Assembly (NCBI RefSeq): GCF_040782645.1
Contig: NZ_CP160403.1
Span: 3,224,001-3,288,000, forward strand
Direction of reading: 5' to 3'
Origin: Streptomyces sp. HUAS ZL42
GTDB lineage: Bacteria; Actinomycetota; Actinomycetes; Streptomycetales; Streptomycetaceae
Length of the DNA: 64,000 nucleotides
Positions 46,997-55,513 of this stretch are shown here, one piece after another; position 1 is the first letter of the stretch; every line of letters begins with the position of its first letter. Under the pieces are notes generated by a model that saw nothing but the letters and a program-made list of their open reading frames with translations, was not told the origin of the DNA and did not search any database. A program made the position numbers and the translations under genes.

Positions 46997-47320
46997 ATGG
47001 CCGATGGACACACGATCACGATCGAGCAGGGCACGCAGCGCGTACGGGTCGTCCGCGGGGAGCAGGTGCTTGCGGAGACCGACCGGCCCCTCCTCCTGAA
47101 GGAGACCGGCTGTCCCGTGCGGTACTACATCCCGGCCGAGGACGTACGCCTCGACCTCCTCACCCCTTCCGACACCCACACGTACTGCCCCTTCAAGGGC
47201 ACGGCGTCCTACTGGTCGCTGCCCGGCGCGGCGGACCTCGTCTGGGCCTATCCCGACCCCAAGCCCGACGTCGCGCAGATCAAGGACCATCTGTGCTTCT
47301 ACGAAGTGGAAGTGTCGTGA
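46997..47320 (+). CDS. DUF427 domain protein, 107 aa
   Basis: Starts at ATG 46997 (MADGHTITIEQGTQRVRVV). The family pattern VLLKETGCPVRYYIPAEDVRLDLL, then THTYCPFKGTASYWSL and AWAYPDPKP, is complete; TYCPFKG is the hallmark of DUF427 (PF04248). The domain is a small beta-barrel of unknown function. No ribosome site precedes the start. The hydrolase gene begins 37 bp downstream and may be co-transcribed. Confidence 0.9.
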   Translation: MADGHTITIEQGTQRVRVVRGEQVLAETDRPLLLKETGCPVRYYIPAEDVRLDLLTPSDTHTYCPFKGTASYWSLPGAADLVWAYPDPKPDVAQIKDHLCFYEVEVS

Positions 47321-47357
47321 CCGATTAGTTCCGGTGCCGTCCGGCAGTCTGACCGGC

Positions 47358-48146
47358 ATGGACAAGAAGACCCTTTCGCGCGACGGCACCCCCATCGCCT
47401 ACGGACGCTCCGGACAGGGCCCCGCGGTCATCCTGGTGAGCGGCGCGATGTCGACGGGCGCCACGGTGGCACCCCTTGCCGCCCTCCTCGCGAGCCGCTT
47501 CACGGTCGTCCGGTACGACCGCCGGGGCCGCGGGGAGAGCGGCGACACGGCGCCGTACGCGGTGGAACGCGAGGTCGAGGACCTGGCGGCGCTCATCGAC
47601 GTGGTGGGCGGTGAAGCGGCGCTGTACGGCATGTCGTCGGGCGGTGCGCTGGTGCTCGAGGCGACGGCGAGCGGGCTGCCGGTCCGTCAGGCCGCCGTCT
47701 ACGAGACGCCGTTCGCCGACTTCTCGGAGTCCGGAGCCGAGGAGCGCGCCCGGTACACGGCGGACCTGACCGAGGCGCTCGACCAGGGGCGGCGCGGGGA
47801 CGCGGTCGAGTTGTTCCTCCGGCTCACCGGCATGGCCGAGGCGATGATCCAGGGCGCCCGCCAGTCCCCCATGTGGGCCGGCATGGAGGCGATCGCGCCG
47901 ACCCTGGCGTACGACGACGCCGTCATGGGCGGCGGTCTGGTGCCCCGGGAACGGCTGGCGTCGATCACCGTTCCCGTCCTGGCCGTCGCCGGCTCGGCGA
48001 GCCCCGCATGGCTGCGCCAGGCCGTGAAGGCCGTCGCGGACGCCGTGCCGCAGGGCACCTACCGCACGCTGGAGGACCAGACCCACATGGTGGACCCGAA
48101 CGTCCTGGCGCCGGTGCTGGCCGGCTTCTTCACACAGGGGCGGTAG
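47358..48146 (+). CDS. alpha/beta hydrolase
   Basis: A 262-residue hydrolase from ATG 47358 (MDKKTLSRDGTPIAYGRSG). Oxyanion region ILVSGAMSTG, DRRGRGESGDTAPY, nucleophile elbow YGMSSGGALVLE, a late acid region near AGSASPAW and catalytic His in EDQTHMVDPN. The GMSSGG elbow (second position Met) is common in actinobacterial hydrolases of unknown substrate. Convergent with mnmA, whose stop lies 27 bp away in a 12-bp tandem repeat. Confidence 0.85.
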   Translation: MDKKTLSRDGTPIAYGRSGQGPAVILVSGAMSTGATVAPLAALLASRFTVVRYDRRGRGESGDTAPYAVEREVEDLAALIDVVGGEAALYGMSSGGALVLEATASGLPVRQAAVYETPFADFSESGAEERARYTADLTEALDQGRRGDAVELFLRLTGMAEAMIQGARQSPMWAGMEAIAPTLAYDDAVMGGGLVPRERLASITVPVLAVAGSASPAWLRQAVKAVADAVPQGTYRTLEDQTHMVDPNVLAPVLAGFFTQGR

Positions 48147-48173
48147 GGACTGCGCGTACGGTCACGCGTACGG

Positions 48174-49304
48174 TCACGCCACCGCGGTCGCCGCGCGCGT
48201 GGTCGACGCGATCGTGGCCGAGCCCACCACGCGCGTGCCGTCGTACAGCACGATCGCCTGGCCGGGCGCCACGCCCCGGACCGGCTGCGCGAACGTGACC
48301 TCCAGGGAGCCGTCGACCGGTTCGGCGGTCACCTCGGTCTCGCCGCCGTGGGCGCGGAGCTGGGCCGTGTAGGTGCCGGGGCCGGTCGGGGGGGCGCCGC
48401 ACCAGCGAGGCTTGACGGCCGTCAGCCCCGTCACGTCCAGGGCGGCGGCCGGGCCGACCGTCACCGTGTTGTCGACCGGCGAGATGTCGAGGACGTAGCG
48501 CGGCTTGCCGTCGGCGGCCGGGGTGCCGATCCTGAGCCCCTTGCGCTGGCCGATGGTGAAGCCGTACGCGCCCTCGTGCGTGCCGAGCCTGTTGCCGGCC
48601 TCGTCGACGATGTCGCCCTCGGCCTTGCCGAGACGGGACGCGAGGAAGCCCTGGGTGTCGCCGTCCGCGATGAAGCAGATGTCGTGCGAGTCGGGCTTCC
48701 TGGCCACCGCCAGGCCCCGGCGCTCGGCCTCCGCGCGGATCTCGTCCTTGGTGGTGACGGTGTCGCCGAGCGGGAACATCGCGTGCGCGAGCTGCTTCTC
48801 GTCGAGCACTCCGAGGACGTACGACTGGTCCTTGGCCATGTCGGAGGCGCGGTGCAGTTCGCGGCTGCCGTCCGCACGCACGACCACCTGGGCGTAGTGA
48901 CCGGTGCAGACCGCGTCGAAGCCCAGCGCCAGCGCCTTGTCGAGGAGGGCGGCGAACTTGATCTTCTCGTTGCAGCGCAGGCACGGGTTCGGGGTGCGGC
49001 CGGCCTCGTACTCGGCGATGAAGTCCTCGACCACGTCCTCTCGGAAGCGGTCGGCGAGGTCCCACACGTAGAACGGGATGCCGATGACGTCTGCGGCGCG
49101 GCGGGCGTCGCGCGAGTCCTCGATGGTGCAACAGCCCCGGGCGCCCGTGCGGAACGACTGCGGGTTCGCGGAGAGCGCGAGGTGGACGCCGGTCACGTCG
49201 TGGCCGGCTTCAGCGGCGCGGGCCGCGGCGACGGCGGAGTCGACCCCGCCGGACATGGCGGCGAGGACGCGGAGGGGGCGGGGGCGCTGCGGAGTGTCAG
49301 TCAT
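48174..49304 (-). CDS. mnmA: tRNA-specific 2-thiouridylase
   Basis: A 376-residue enzyme adding sulfur to uridine 34 of tRNA(Lys/Glu/Gln). The PP-loop SGGVDS is at the N-terminus; the catalytic cysteines are in [16 protein letters not shown] and [15 protein letters not shown], and TGHYA marks the tRNA/ATP site. The C-terminal beta-barrel follows ([18 protein letters not shown]). ATG 49304, GAGG close upstream. Cysteine desulfurase 3 kb away (52279-53448) is the expected sulfur donor. The stop codon lies within an exact 12-bp tandem repeat (48153-48164 / 48165-48176). Confidence 0.95.
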   Translation of the reverse strand: MTDTPQRPRPLRVLAAMSGGVDSAVAAARAAEAGHDVTGVHLALSANPQSFRTGARGCCTIEDSRDARRAADVIGIPFYVWDLADRFREDVVEDFIAEYEAGRTPNPCLRCNEKIKFAALLDKALALGFDAVCTGHYAQVVVRADGSRELHRASDMAKDQSYVLGVLDEKQLAHAMFPLGDTVTTKDEIRAEAERRGLAVARKPDSHDICFIADGDTQGFLASRLGKAEGDIVDEAGNRLGTHEGAYGFTIGQRKGLRIGTPAADGKPRYVLDISPVDNTVTVGPAAALDVTGLTAVKPRWCGAPPTGPGTYTAQLRAHGGETEVTAEPVDGSLEVTFAQPVRGVAPGQAIVLYDGTRVVGSATIASTTRAATAVA

Positions 49305-49364
49305 AACACCTCAAGAGTACGGGTCGGCGGGAACCCCGGCCCGCGTGTATCCGTTGGCGGTCAC

Positions 49365-50030
49365 ATGGGGGAACGAAGGACTCCGAAGGACGGCGACCGG
49401 CGGATCGGGCGGCGTGCGCTGCTGGTGGGCGGGGCCGTGGCCGCCGTCGGTACGGCAGCGCTCGCGCGCGAGGAGCTGGCGCACCTGTGGTGGCGGTTGC
49501 CGGGTGTGGAGAAGTCGCGCGTAGAGGGGGCGGTCGACTACCGGGGTGCGCAGTGGGTGTCGGCCTCGTCGGCCAACTTCCGGTGGGCGGACCGGCCCGC
49601 CGACTACTCGATAGACATGGTGGTCGTCCATGTCACCCAGGGCGGCTTCGCCAGCGCGGTCAAGGCCTTCCAGGACCCGGGCCACCGTGCCGCGGCCCAC
49701 TACATCGTGCGCAAGGACGGGCGGATCACCCAGATGATCCGCGAGCTGGACGTGGCGTTCCACGCGGGCAACCGGGAGTACAACGAGCGCAGCATCGGCA
49801 TCGAGCACGAGGGCTTCGTGGAGAAGGCGTCGTCCTTCACCGACGCGATGTACGCGTCCTCCGCGCGGCTGACGGCGGGGATCTGTGCGCGCTACGGCAT
49901 ACCCGTCGACCGGGAGCACATCATCGGCCACGTGGAGGTGCCGGGGACGGACCACACCGACCCCGGGAAGTACTGGGACTGGGACCGGTACATGCGGCTG
50001 GTGCGGCAGGCCCGCACCACCTCCGCATGA
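49365..50030 (+). CDS. Tat-exported N-acetylmuramoyl-L-alanine amidase (Amidase_2)
   Basis: A 221-residue cell-wall hydrolase. ATG 49365 (MGERRTPKDGDRRIGRR) leads into a twin-arginine signal (GRRALLVGGAVAAVGTAALA). The Amidase_2/PGRP-like domain carries the zinc ligands in VVVHVTQGG, SIGIEHEGF and GHVEVPGTDHTDPG, plus AAHYIVRKDGRITQMI and AFHAGNREYNERS. It cleaves the amide between muramic acid and the peptide in peptidoglycan. Compact, with no cell-wall-binding repeats. The ribosome site is weak. Confidence 0.9.
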   Translation: MGERRTPKDGDRRIGRRALLVGGAVAAVGTAALAREELAHLWWRLPGVEKSRVEGAVDYRGAQWVSASSANFRWADRPADYSIDMVVVHVTQGGFASAVKAFQDPGHRAAAHYIVRKDGRITQMIRELDVAFHAGNREYNERSIGIEHEGFVEKASSFTDAMYASSARLTAGICARYGIPVDREHIIGHVEVPGTDHTDPGKYWDWDRYMRLVRQARTTSA

Positions 50031-50045
50031 CGGAGTAACGCACAT

Positions 50046-50087
50046 CACATGTCTTGCACGTTGTGAGCGGCCTGCGCAAGTAATGTG
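50046..50087. promoter_or_regulatory. inverted repeat upstream of the multicopper oxidase
   Basis: CACATGTCTTGC (50046-50057) and GCAAGTAATGTG (50076-50087) form a 10-of-12 inverted repeat with an 18-nt centre, about 165 bp upstream of the oxidase start. It may be an operator or hairpin; no regulator binding site of this form is known to me. Confidence 0.4.
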
Positions 50088-50252
50088 TCCGATGCGTCCC
50101 ACACCCCGGACGTGACCTGCAGCACGTCAACTTGGCTTTGACTCAAGGGAGTTGGCGGGCCGCACCCACTCACGGCACGCGCACAGCCTCCCCGGCTCGC
50201 TCCTGATTCCGCCTCAGTCTTCACATAGCCCTTAGGTCAAACATCCACGCCC

Positions 50253-51827
50253 ATGACTCACTCCACAGAGCCCACTTCGGGATCCGGTCGACACAGCAAG
50301 GGCGCCCACGCGCGAAGCGGTCAGCGCAAGGACGAGCACTCCAAGGAGAGCAGGGGCCGGGGCGGCAAGGGCGTCCACCGGCGGAAGTTCCTCGGCGGCA
50401 TGGCGGGGGCAGGTCTCGCCGCCGTGGGAGCGGCAGGAGCGGCGTTCTCTCTGCTGCCCGACGCGGGCCGGAACAAGGCCGGCGCCGCGACCAACACCGC
50501 GACCCTGTCCGTCCCGGACCTCCTGGAGGGGACCACCTCCGACGGCACGACCACGTTCACGCTCGAGGCGCAGACCGGCTCCGCGGAGGTGATCAGCGGC
50601 GTCACCAGCACCACGGCGGGCTACAACCAGTCGTTCCTCGGACCCACCATGAAGTGGACCAAGGGCGACACGGTCCTGCTGAACATCACCAACAGCCTCG
50701 GTGAGGACACCACGGTCCACTTCCACGGCGCCCACGTCCCGCCCAAGATGGACGGCGGGCCGCAGGTCGCGTTCGCCGACGGTGAGACCTGGTCGCCGAC
50801 CTTCGAGGTCCTCGACGAGGCGATGACGCTCTGGTACCACCCGCACGCCCTCGGGACCACGGCGAAGCAGGCCGTGCACGGCCTGGCCGGCCTGATCATC
50901 GTCGAGGACGACGACACGACCAGTGCGGCGCTGCCCAGCGACTACGGCACCGACGACATTCCGCTGATCTTCCAGTGCCTGGCCGTCGACGACTCCGGCG
51001 ACATCAAGTACGACCTGAGCGGCTACCTCGGCGGCAACCTCAACTTCCCGCTGCTGGTCAACGGAACGAACGTCGACGACACGACGCTCACCTTCAGCGC
51101 CACCAGGACCCGGACCCGGTTCCGGCTGCTCAACGCGTCGCCCTCGGACATAATCACCATCCAGCGCAGCGACGGCGGCACGATGACCCAGGTCGCCACC
51201 GACCAGGGCTATCTGGCCGAGGCCGCCGACGTGACGGAGATCCGGCTGGTGGCGGGTGCCCGGGCCGAGATGGTCATGGACCTCTCCGCGGACGTCACCC
51301 TCCAGGCGGTCGTCACCACCGGCTGGGTCCGCGGCGGCAGCGGTACGTACGACTTCCTCACCGTCACCGCGAGCGGCACCGACACCCCGGACGACCTGCC
51401 CGGTTCACTCCGGACGATCGACCGCTACGACACCAGCGACTTCACCGCACGCACCATCACGCTCGGCCAGAGTGGGCTGAACATGACCATCAACGGCTCG
51501 GTCGGCACGACCATGGACGCGATGGCCATGATCAGTACGACGCTCGGCGCCAAGGAGATCTGGACGATCACCAACGCCACGCAGCTGGAACACTCCTTCC
51601 ATCTGCACGACGTGCCCTATCAGCTCATCGAGATCAACGGCGCGGAACCGACCGGCGTCGAACTGGGCTGGTACGACACGTACGAGGTGGTCGGCGGCGG
51701 CTCGATCAAGATCGCGATGGAGTTCACCGACTTCACCGACGACACGTACATGTACATGCTCCACTGCCATCTCCTGCAGCACGAGGACGAAGGCATGATG
51801 GCCTCCCTCATGGTGACGGAGAGTTAG
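50253..51827 (+). CDS. Tat-exported multicopper oxidase (CotA/bilirubin-oxidase-like)
   Basis: A 524-residue three-domain oxidase. The N-terminus has ~40 charged residues and then a twin-arginine signal (HRRKFLGGMAGAGLAAVGAAG). All copper ligands are intact: HFHGAH (156-161), WYHPH (194-198), HSFHLH (447-452) and HCHLLQH..M (504-515, Cys505 and axial Met515). The enzyme couples oxidation of phenols, bilirubin or Cu/Mn/Fe to reduction of O2 to water outside the cell. ATG 50253 has no strong ribosome site. An inverted repeat lies in its 222-bp upstream spacer; a DUF1304 gene converges 8 bp after its stop. Confidence 0.93.
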   Translation: MTHSTEPTSGSGRHSKGAHARSGQRKDEHSKESRGRGGKGVHRRKFLGGMAGAGLAAVGAAGAAFSLLPDAGRNKAGAATNTATLSVPDLLEGTTSDGTTTFTLEAQTGSAEVISGVTSTTAGYNQSFLGPTMKWTKGDTVLLNITNSLGEDTTVHFHGAHVPPKMDGGPQVAFADGETWSPTFEVLDEAMTLWYHPHALGTTAKQAVHGLAGLIIVEDDDTTSAALPSDYGTDDIPLIFQCLAVDDSGDIKYDLSGYLGGNLNFPLLVNGTNVDDTTLTFSATRTRTRFRLLNASPSDIITIQRSDGGTMTQVATDQGYLAEAADVTEIRLVAGARAEMVMDLSADVTLQAVVTTGWVRGGSGTYDFLTVTASGTDTPDDLPGSLRTIDRYDTSDFTARTITLGQSGLNMTINGSVGTTMDAMAMISTTLGAKEIWTITNATQLEHSFHLHDVPYQLIEINGAEPTGVELGWYDTYEVVGGGSIKIAMEFTDFTDDTYMYMLHCHLLQHEDEGMMASLMVTES

Positions 51828-51834
51828 CCCGCGG

Positions 51835-52212
51835 TCAGGAGAGCGCTGCCGCCAGCAGGGCGACCGCCGGCGGCAGCCCCTGCCCCAGAGCACCGCGCCA
51901 CAGGCGGGGGAAGGAAGCGGCGAAAACGAGCGCGGAGACGATCAGGAACGCGCAGAGGTAGATGACCAGGGTGCGGCCGGCCGTGGTGCTGCCGCCCTGG
52001 AGGGCGATCACACCGGCGACGAGACCGAGGCCGAGCAGGATGTTGTAGACGGCGACTCCCGAGCGCCACAGGGTGACTTCGGGCGCGTCCGCCGTGGACG
52101 TGGTGAGCAGGACGCGGACCGCGGGACGGTCGTAGAAGAAGCGCTCCAGCGTGCCGACGACGATGTGGGTCACGGCCGCGATCAGGGCGAAGACCTGCGA
52201 GACGAGGTTCAC
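51835..52212 (-). CDS. DUF1304 membrane protein, 125 aa
   Basis: GTG 52212 (VNLVSQVFALIAAVTHIVVG); a TTG at 52248 would add 12 residues. Four hydrophobic segments: FALIAAVTHIVVG, AVYNILLGLGLVAGVIAL, LVIYLCAFLIVSALVFAA and PPAVALLAAAL. The HIVVGTLE..FF segment and the WRSGVAVYNILLGLGL region match DUF1304 (PF06993). Function unknown. It converges on the oxidase (8 bp), with no room for a separate terminator. Confidence 0.78.
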   Translation of the reverse strand: MNLVSQVFALIAAVTHIVVGTLERFFYDRPAVRVLLTTSTADAPEVTLWRSGVAVYNILLGLGLVAGVIALQGGSTTAGRTLVIYLCAFLIVSALVFAASFPRLWRGALGQGLPPAVALLAAALS

Positions 52213-52278
52213 GGAGCGGAGTGTCCGCCCGGGTACGGACGTCGGCAAGAGCGTGCGCGGCCTCCCGTGCCCCCCTTA

Positions 52279-53448
52279 TTACGTCAGACCCGCCGCCCTG
52301 GCCCGCTCCACCGCCGGGCCGATGGCCTTGGCGACCGCCTCCACGTCGGCCTCCGTGGAGGTGTGGCCGAGGGAGAAACGGAGCGTGCCACGGGCAAGGT
52401 CGGGGTCGGTGCCGGTGGCGAGCAGGACATGGCTGGGCTGTGCGACCCCGGCGGTGCAGGCGGAGCCGGTGGAGCACTCGATGCCCTGGGCGTCGAGCAG
52501 GAGGAGGAGGGAGTCCCCCTCGCAGCCGGGGAAGGTGAAGTGGGCGTTCGCCGGGAGGCGGCCCTCAGGGGACGGATCGCCGCCGAGGATCGCGTCGGGC
52601 ACCGCCGTACGGACCGCTTCCACCAGGCTGTCGCGCAGGGCGCCGATCTCCCGGGTGAACCACTCGCGCTGCTCGGCGGCCAGGCGTCCGGCTACCGCGA
52701 AGGACGCGATCGCGGGGACGTCGAGAGTGCCGGAGCGGACGTGGCGCTCCTGGCCGCCACCGTGCAGGACGGGTACGGGGGTGTACTCGCGGCCGAGGAC
52801 CAGGGCGCCGATGCCGTACGGCCCGCCGATCTTGTGGCCGGAGACCGTCATCGCGGCGAGCCCGGAGGCGGCGAAGTCGATGGGGACCTGGCCGAAGGCC
52901 TGGACGGCGTCGGCGTGCAGAGGGACGTCGAACTCCCCTGCGGCGTCGGCGAGTTCACGGATCGGCATCACCGTGCCGATCTCGTTGTTCGCCCACATGA
53001 CCGTGGCCAGGGCGACGTCGTGGGGGTTGCGGGCGACGGCCTCGCGAAGGGCCTCGGGGTGGACCCGTCCGTACGGGTCGACCGGGAGGTACTCGATCGT
53101 GGCGCCCTCGTGTTCGCCGAGCCAGTGCACCGCGTCGAGGACCGCGTGGTGCTCGACGGGGCTGGCGAGGACTCGGGTGCGGGCCGGGTCGGCGTCGCGG
53201 CGGGACCAGTACAGGCCCTTGACGGCGAGGTTGTCGGCCTCGGTGCCGCCGGAGGTGAAGACGACCTCGCTCGGGCGGGCGCGAAGCGCTTCGGCGAGGG
53301 TTTCGCGGGACTCCTCGACCGTGCGGCGGGCCTGGCGGCCGGATGCGTGGAGGGAGGAGGCGTTGCCCGTGATGCTCAGCTGGGCGGTGAGTGCCTCTGC
53401 CGCCTCCGGGAGCATCGGGGTTGTCGCGGCGTGGTCGAGGTATGCCAT
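52279..53448 (-). CDS. cysteine desulfurase
   Basis: A 389-residue PLP enzyme (NifS/IscS-like) releasing sulfur from cysteine as a protein persulfide. ATG 53448 ([16 protein letters not shown]). PLP lysine in [36 protein letters not shown]; active-site cysteine loop [11 protein letters not shown]. It likely serves MnmA 3 kb away, and possibly other sulfur acceptors. A TAGAAT -10-like hexamer (plus 53459-53464) ends 10 nt before the start and there is no Shine-Dalgarno, so transcription may start nearly at the start codon. Confidence 0.93.
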   Translation of the reverse strand: MAYLDHAATTPMLPEAAEALTAQLSITGNASSLHASGRQARRTVEESRETLAEALRARPSEVVFTSGGTEADNLAVKGLYWSRRDADPARTRVLASPVEHHAVLDAVHWLGEHEGATIEYLPVDPYGRVHPEALREAVARNPHDVALATVMWANNEIGTVMPIRELADAAGEFDVPLHADAVQAFGQVPIDFAASGLAAMTVSGHKIGGPYGIGALVLGREYTPVPVLHGGGQERHVRSGTLDVPAIASFAVAGRLAAEQREWFTREIGALRDSLVEAVRTAVPDAILGGDPSPEGRLPANAHFTFPGCEGDSLLLLLDAQGIECSTGSACTAGVAQPSHVLLATGTDPDLARGTLRFSLGHTSTEADVEAVAKAIGPAVERARAAGLT

Positions 53449-53587
53449 GGTGACGCCGATTCTACGGCGCGCTGTTTTTGGGCCTCGTGTCAAGGTCGGC
53501 CTGGGGTGCGGCGAGGTCTCGCGCCTTGCCTGGGCTGCACCTGGCGTCGTTGGCGGCGCACCCTGCGCTGCAGGCCGTGCCCGCCCT

Positions 53588-53626
53588 CCCCCGCTCTCGG
53601 CTTCGCTCGAGCCGGGGGACCCCCAC
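53588..53626. repeat. dispersed G/C palindrome
   Basis: CCCCCGCTC (53588-53596) and GAGCCGGGGG (53609-53618), then GACCCCCAC. This hairpin with a TCGGCTTCGCT loop is a common Streptomyces intergenic repeat (from memory). The surrounding spacer 53449-53704 holds no supported gene. Confidence 0.65.
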
Positions 53627-53704
53627 CGCCCTGCGGAACGACTGCCCACGGCGGTAGCGGACCGGCTGCCGACAGGCGGTACCACCGCCGTGAAAAGGTC
53701 CCCC

Positions 53705-53971
53705 TCAGAAGCTCCACGAGATCGTGCTGTCCGCCTGCATGAATGCCGCCAGGACCAGGAGGTCCGCCACGCCCAGGCCGAGGCCGAGGTAGGCGCGGCC
53801 GCGGCGGGTCGTGCCGCGCCAGAGGGCCACCGAGGCCAGGGCGATGGCGATCGGGCCGAGGAAGACGTTGAGGACGAGGAGGCCCAGGAGGCCCAGGATG
53901 AAGGACGCCACGGCCATGCCGTCGGCGTCGCGGGTACCGGTGGGGCGCGTTGCCGGTGCGGTGAGTTGCAT
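53705..53971 (-). CDS. DUF4190-like small membrane protein, 88 aa
   Basis: ATG 53971 ([20 protein letters not shown]), GGGAG 11 nt upstream. Two membrane segments: [32 protein letters not shown] and [15 protein letters not shown], separated by a basic turn [13 protein letters not shown]. The layout (A.ASF.LGL....LGPIAI..G...) is like DUF4190 proteins. It sits 21 bp after the 55-residue gene in the same direction and both are likely under the twin TetR operators. Confidence 0.75.
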   Translation of the reverse strand: MQLTAPATRPTGTRDADGMAVASFILGLLGLLVLNVFLGPIAIALASVALWRGTTRRGRAYLGLGLGVADLLVLAAFMQADSTISWSF

Positions 53972-53992
53972 GGTCGGTCAGCTCCCGAGGAG

Positions 53993-54160
53993 TCAGTGGT
54001 TCCGGATGTGACGCCGGCGGCCGTGGCGCTCCCGGAGCGCGAAGATGCCGAGCCAGGCGGCGATGACGGTGGCCGCGACGAGGGTGAACGTGAACGGCGC
54101 GTGGGCGACGGTGCCCATCACGACACCGAGCAGCAGGAGCGCTGCGACAAGGAACAGCAT
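53993..54160 (-). CDS. tiny membrane protein, 55 aa
   Basis: Frame from ATG 54160 ([20 protein letters not shown]) to TGA at 53993, with GGAGGGGG upstream. Two membrane segments are separated by a short turn (HAPFTFT), then [17 protein letters not shown] and a His/Arg-rich tail ([13 protein letters not shown]). It reads away from a TetR gene, and the first operator begins 19 bp before its start, so it is a likely target of that regulator. No family recognised. Confidence 0.72.
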   Translation of the reverse strand: MLFLVAALLLLGVVMGTVAHAPFTFTLVAATVIAAWLGIFALRERHGRRRHIRNH

Positions 54161-54178
54161 GGGATCGAATCCCCCTCC

Positions 54179-54196
54179 GAGAACAGTTGTTCACTG
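54179..54196. promoter_or_regulatory. TetR operator 1
   Basis: GAGAACAGTTGTTCACTG, containing the palindrome GAACAGTTGTTC. 17 of 18 bases match operator 2. It lies 19 bp upstream of the tiny membrane gene start. Confidence 0.7.
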
Positions 54197-54235
54197 ACTA
54201 TCGAGTCTAGCGCGCCGTACGCCTTTTCAATTCCA

Positions 54236-54253
54236 GAGAACAGTTGTTAACTG
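54236..54253. promoter_or_regulatory. TetR operator 2
   Basis: GAGAACAGTTGTTAACTG, 57 bp from operator 1 in the same orientation and ending 6 bp before the regulator's start codon. Occupancy would block both divergent promoters. Confidence 0.7.
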
Positions 54254-54259
54254 CATGGC

Positions 54260-54886
54260 ATGAGTCACACCCTCGGCATCCGGCAGGCCCAGAAGCAGAA
54301 GACCCGGCAGGCCCTCCTGGACGCGGCGCTGCGACTGCTGGAGGAGCAGAGCCTGAGCAGTCTGGGCCTGCGCGAGGTCACCCGCGCGGTCGGCGTCGCC
54401 CCGACGGCCTTCTACCGGCACTTCCGTTCCACTGCGGATCTGGGCGTCGCCCTCGTGGAGGAGGCGCTGGGCAGCCTGCACCCGATGATCCGGGACACCG
54501 TGAGCGCGGCCGAGACCAGTGAGGAACGCATCACGCGTGCCGTGCAGTTGATCGCCCGTCATGTGGAGAGCCACCCCGCGCACGTCCGGTTCATCGCCCG
54601 CGAGCGCCACGGCGGGGTGCAGTCGGTGCGGGCGGCCATCCGGGACCAACTGGCCCGGTTCGCCGAGGAGGTGAGGGACGAGCTGGCCAAGGACACGGAG
54701 GCGCAGGGCTGGAGCGACGACGACCTGCTCATGCTCGCCCACCTCTACGTCGACCAGATGCTCATCACGGCCTCGCTGTTCCTGGAGGCCCTGGAGGCGC
54801 CGGAGGAGGAGCGGGAGCGCGTGGCGCAGCTCGCGACCCGCCAGATGCGGCTCATCACCGTCGGCCGCCGGCACTGGCTGGACTGA
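54260..54886 (+). CDS. TetR-family transcriptional regulator (FabR/DesT-like)
   Basis: A 208-residue repressor starting at ATG 54260 (an overlapping ATG at 54255 is out of frame). The N-terminal helix-turn-helix is LGLREVTRAVGVAPTAFYRHFRSTADLG; the ligand domain (residues ~60-208) contains HPAHVRFIARERHGG, a feature of FabR-type sensors of acyl chains. Twin operators in the 99-bp spacer toward two tiny membrane protein genes suggest autoregulation and repression of those genes. Ligand is inferred, possibly a fatty acid or acyl-CoA. Confidence 0.85.
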   Translation: MSHTLGIRQAQKQKTRQALLDAALRLLEEQSLSSLGLREVTRAVGVAPTAFYRHFRSTADLGVALVEEALGSLHPMIRDTVSAAETSEERITRAVQLIARHVESHPAHVRFIARERHGGVQSVRAAIRDQLARFAEEVRDELAKDTEAQGWSDDDLLMLAHLYVDQMLITASLFLEALEAPEEERERVAQLATRQMRLITVGRRHWLD

Positions 54887-54907
54887 GCGCGGGCAGCCGG
54901 GCGGCAC

Positions 54908-54948
54908 ACAGGGGCGGCACCCCCGGTGAACGGGGGTGCCGCCCCTGT
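54908..54948. terminator. bidirectional terminator
   Basis: Perfect 17-bp inverted repeat (54908-54924 / 54932-54948), 7-nt loop, between the convergent TetR and lipoprotein genes. Confidence 0.92.
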
Positions 54949-54964
54949 CGTACGACGTCCGAGG

Positions 54965-55375
54965 TCAGCTCTTGGTCGCCGATGCCGTCGCCTGCTGGGT
55001 CGGGGCGCCGCTGGGCGCCGCACCGCCGGCGCCACCGCCCCCGCCCGGGCCGCCACAGCCGCCTCCCTGACCGCCTCCCTGACCGCCGCCGGGGCCGCCC
55101 TGACCGCCCTGCCCACCGCCGGGGCCCCCGCTGGGCGCACCGCTCGGCGCCCCGGACGGCCGGGCGGTCCCGTCGGCGGCGGGAGCGCCCGACGGGGCAC
55201 CGCTTTCCATTCCCGACGGAGCACCGCTCGGCGCTCCGGACGGTGCCTGACAGGCCTGCTGCTGCCCGGAGTTGCCGCTGCCGGAGGACGACGAGTCGCC
55301 CGAGCCGCAGGCCACCAGGGCCAGAGGCGAGAGCGCCAGCAGGGCCACCGCCGGGATGACACGCACACGCTTCAT
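54965..55375 (-). CDS. low-complexity secreted lipoprotein, 136 aa
   Basis: ATG 55375 (MKRVRVIPAVALLALSPLAL), GGAG about 10 nt upstream. Type II signal peptide with lipobox LVAC. The mature part is nearly all low complexity: Ser/Gly, then PSGA repeats (APSGAPSGAP), then Gly/Gln-rich GGQGGQGGPGG segments with one free cysteine in GGGCGGPGG, ending in a Thr/Ala/Ser tail. Such surface tails are typical of small Streptomyces lipoproteins of unknown role. Expect length variation between strains. Confidence 0.75.
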   Translation of the reverse strand: MKRVRVIPAVALLALSPLALVACGSGDSSSSGSGNSGQQQACQAPSGAPSGAPSGMESGAPSGAPAADGTARPSGAPSGAPSGGPGGGQGGQGGPGGGQGGGQGGGCGGPGGGGGAGGAAPSGAPTQQATASATKS

Positions 55376-55513
55376 GAGAAACAACTCCAGGGAAGATGAG
55401 GGAGTCCTGAGGCGTGCACTCAACCAACGGCGTTTAGGCCTTCCTTGAGACCGCTCTGTCCGCTGCCTGTCAATCAGGTAAAGCGGAGCTACAGAGAACG
55501 CTCTGAACAGGGA

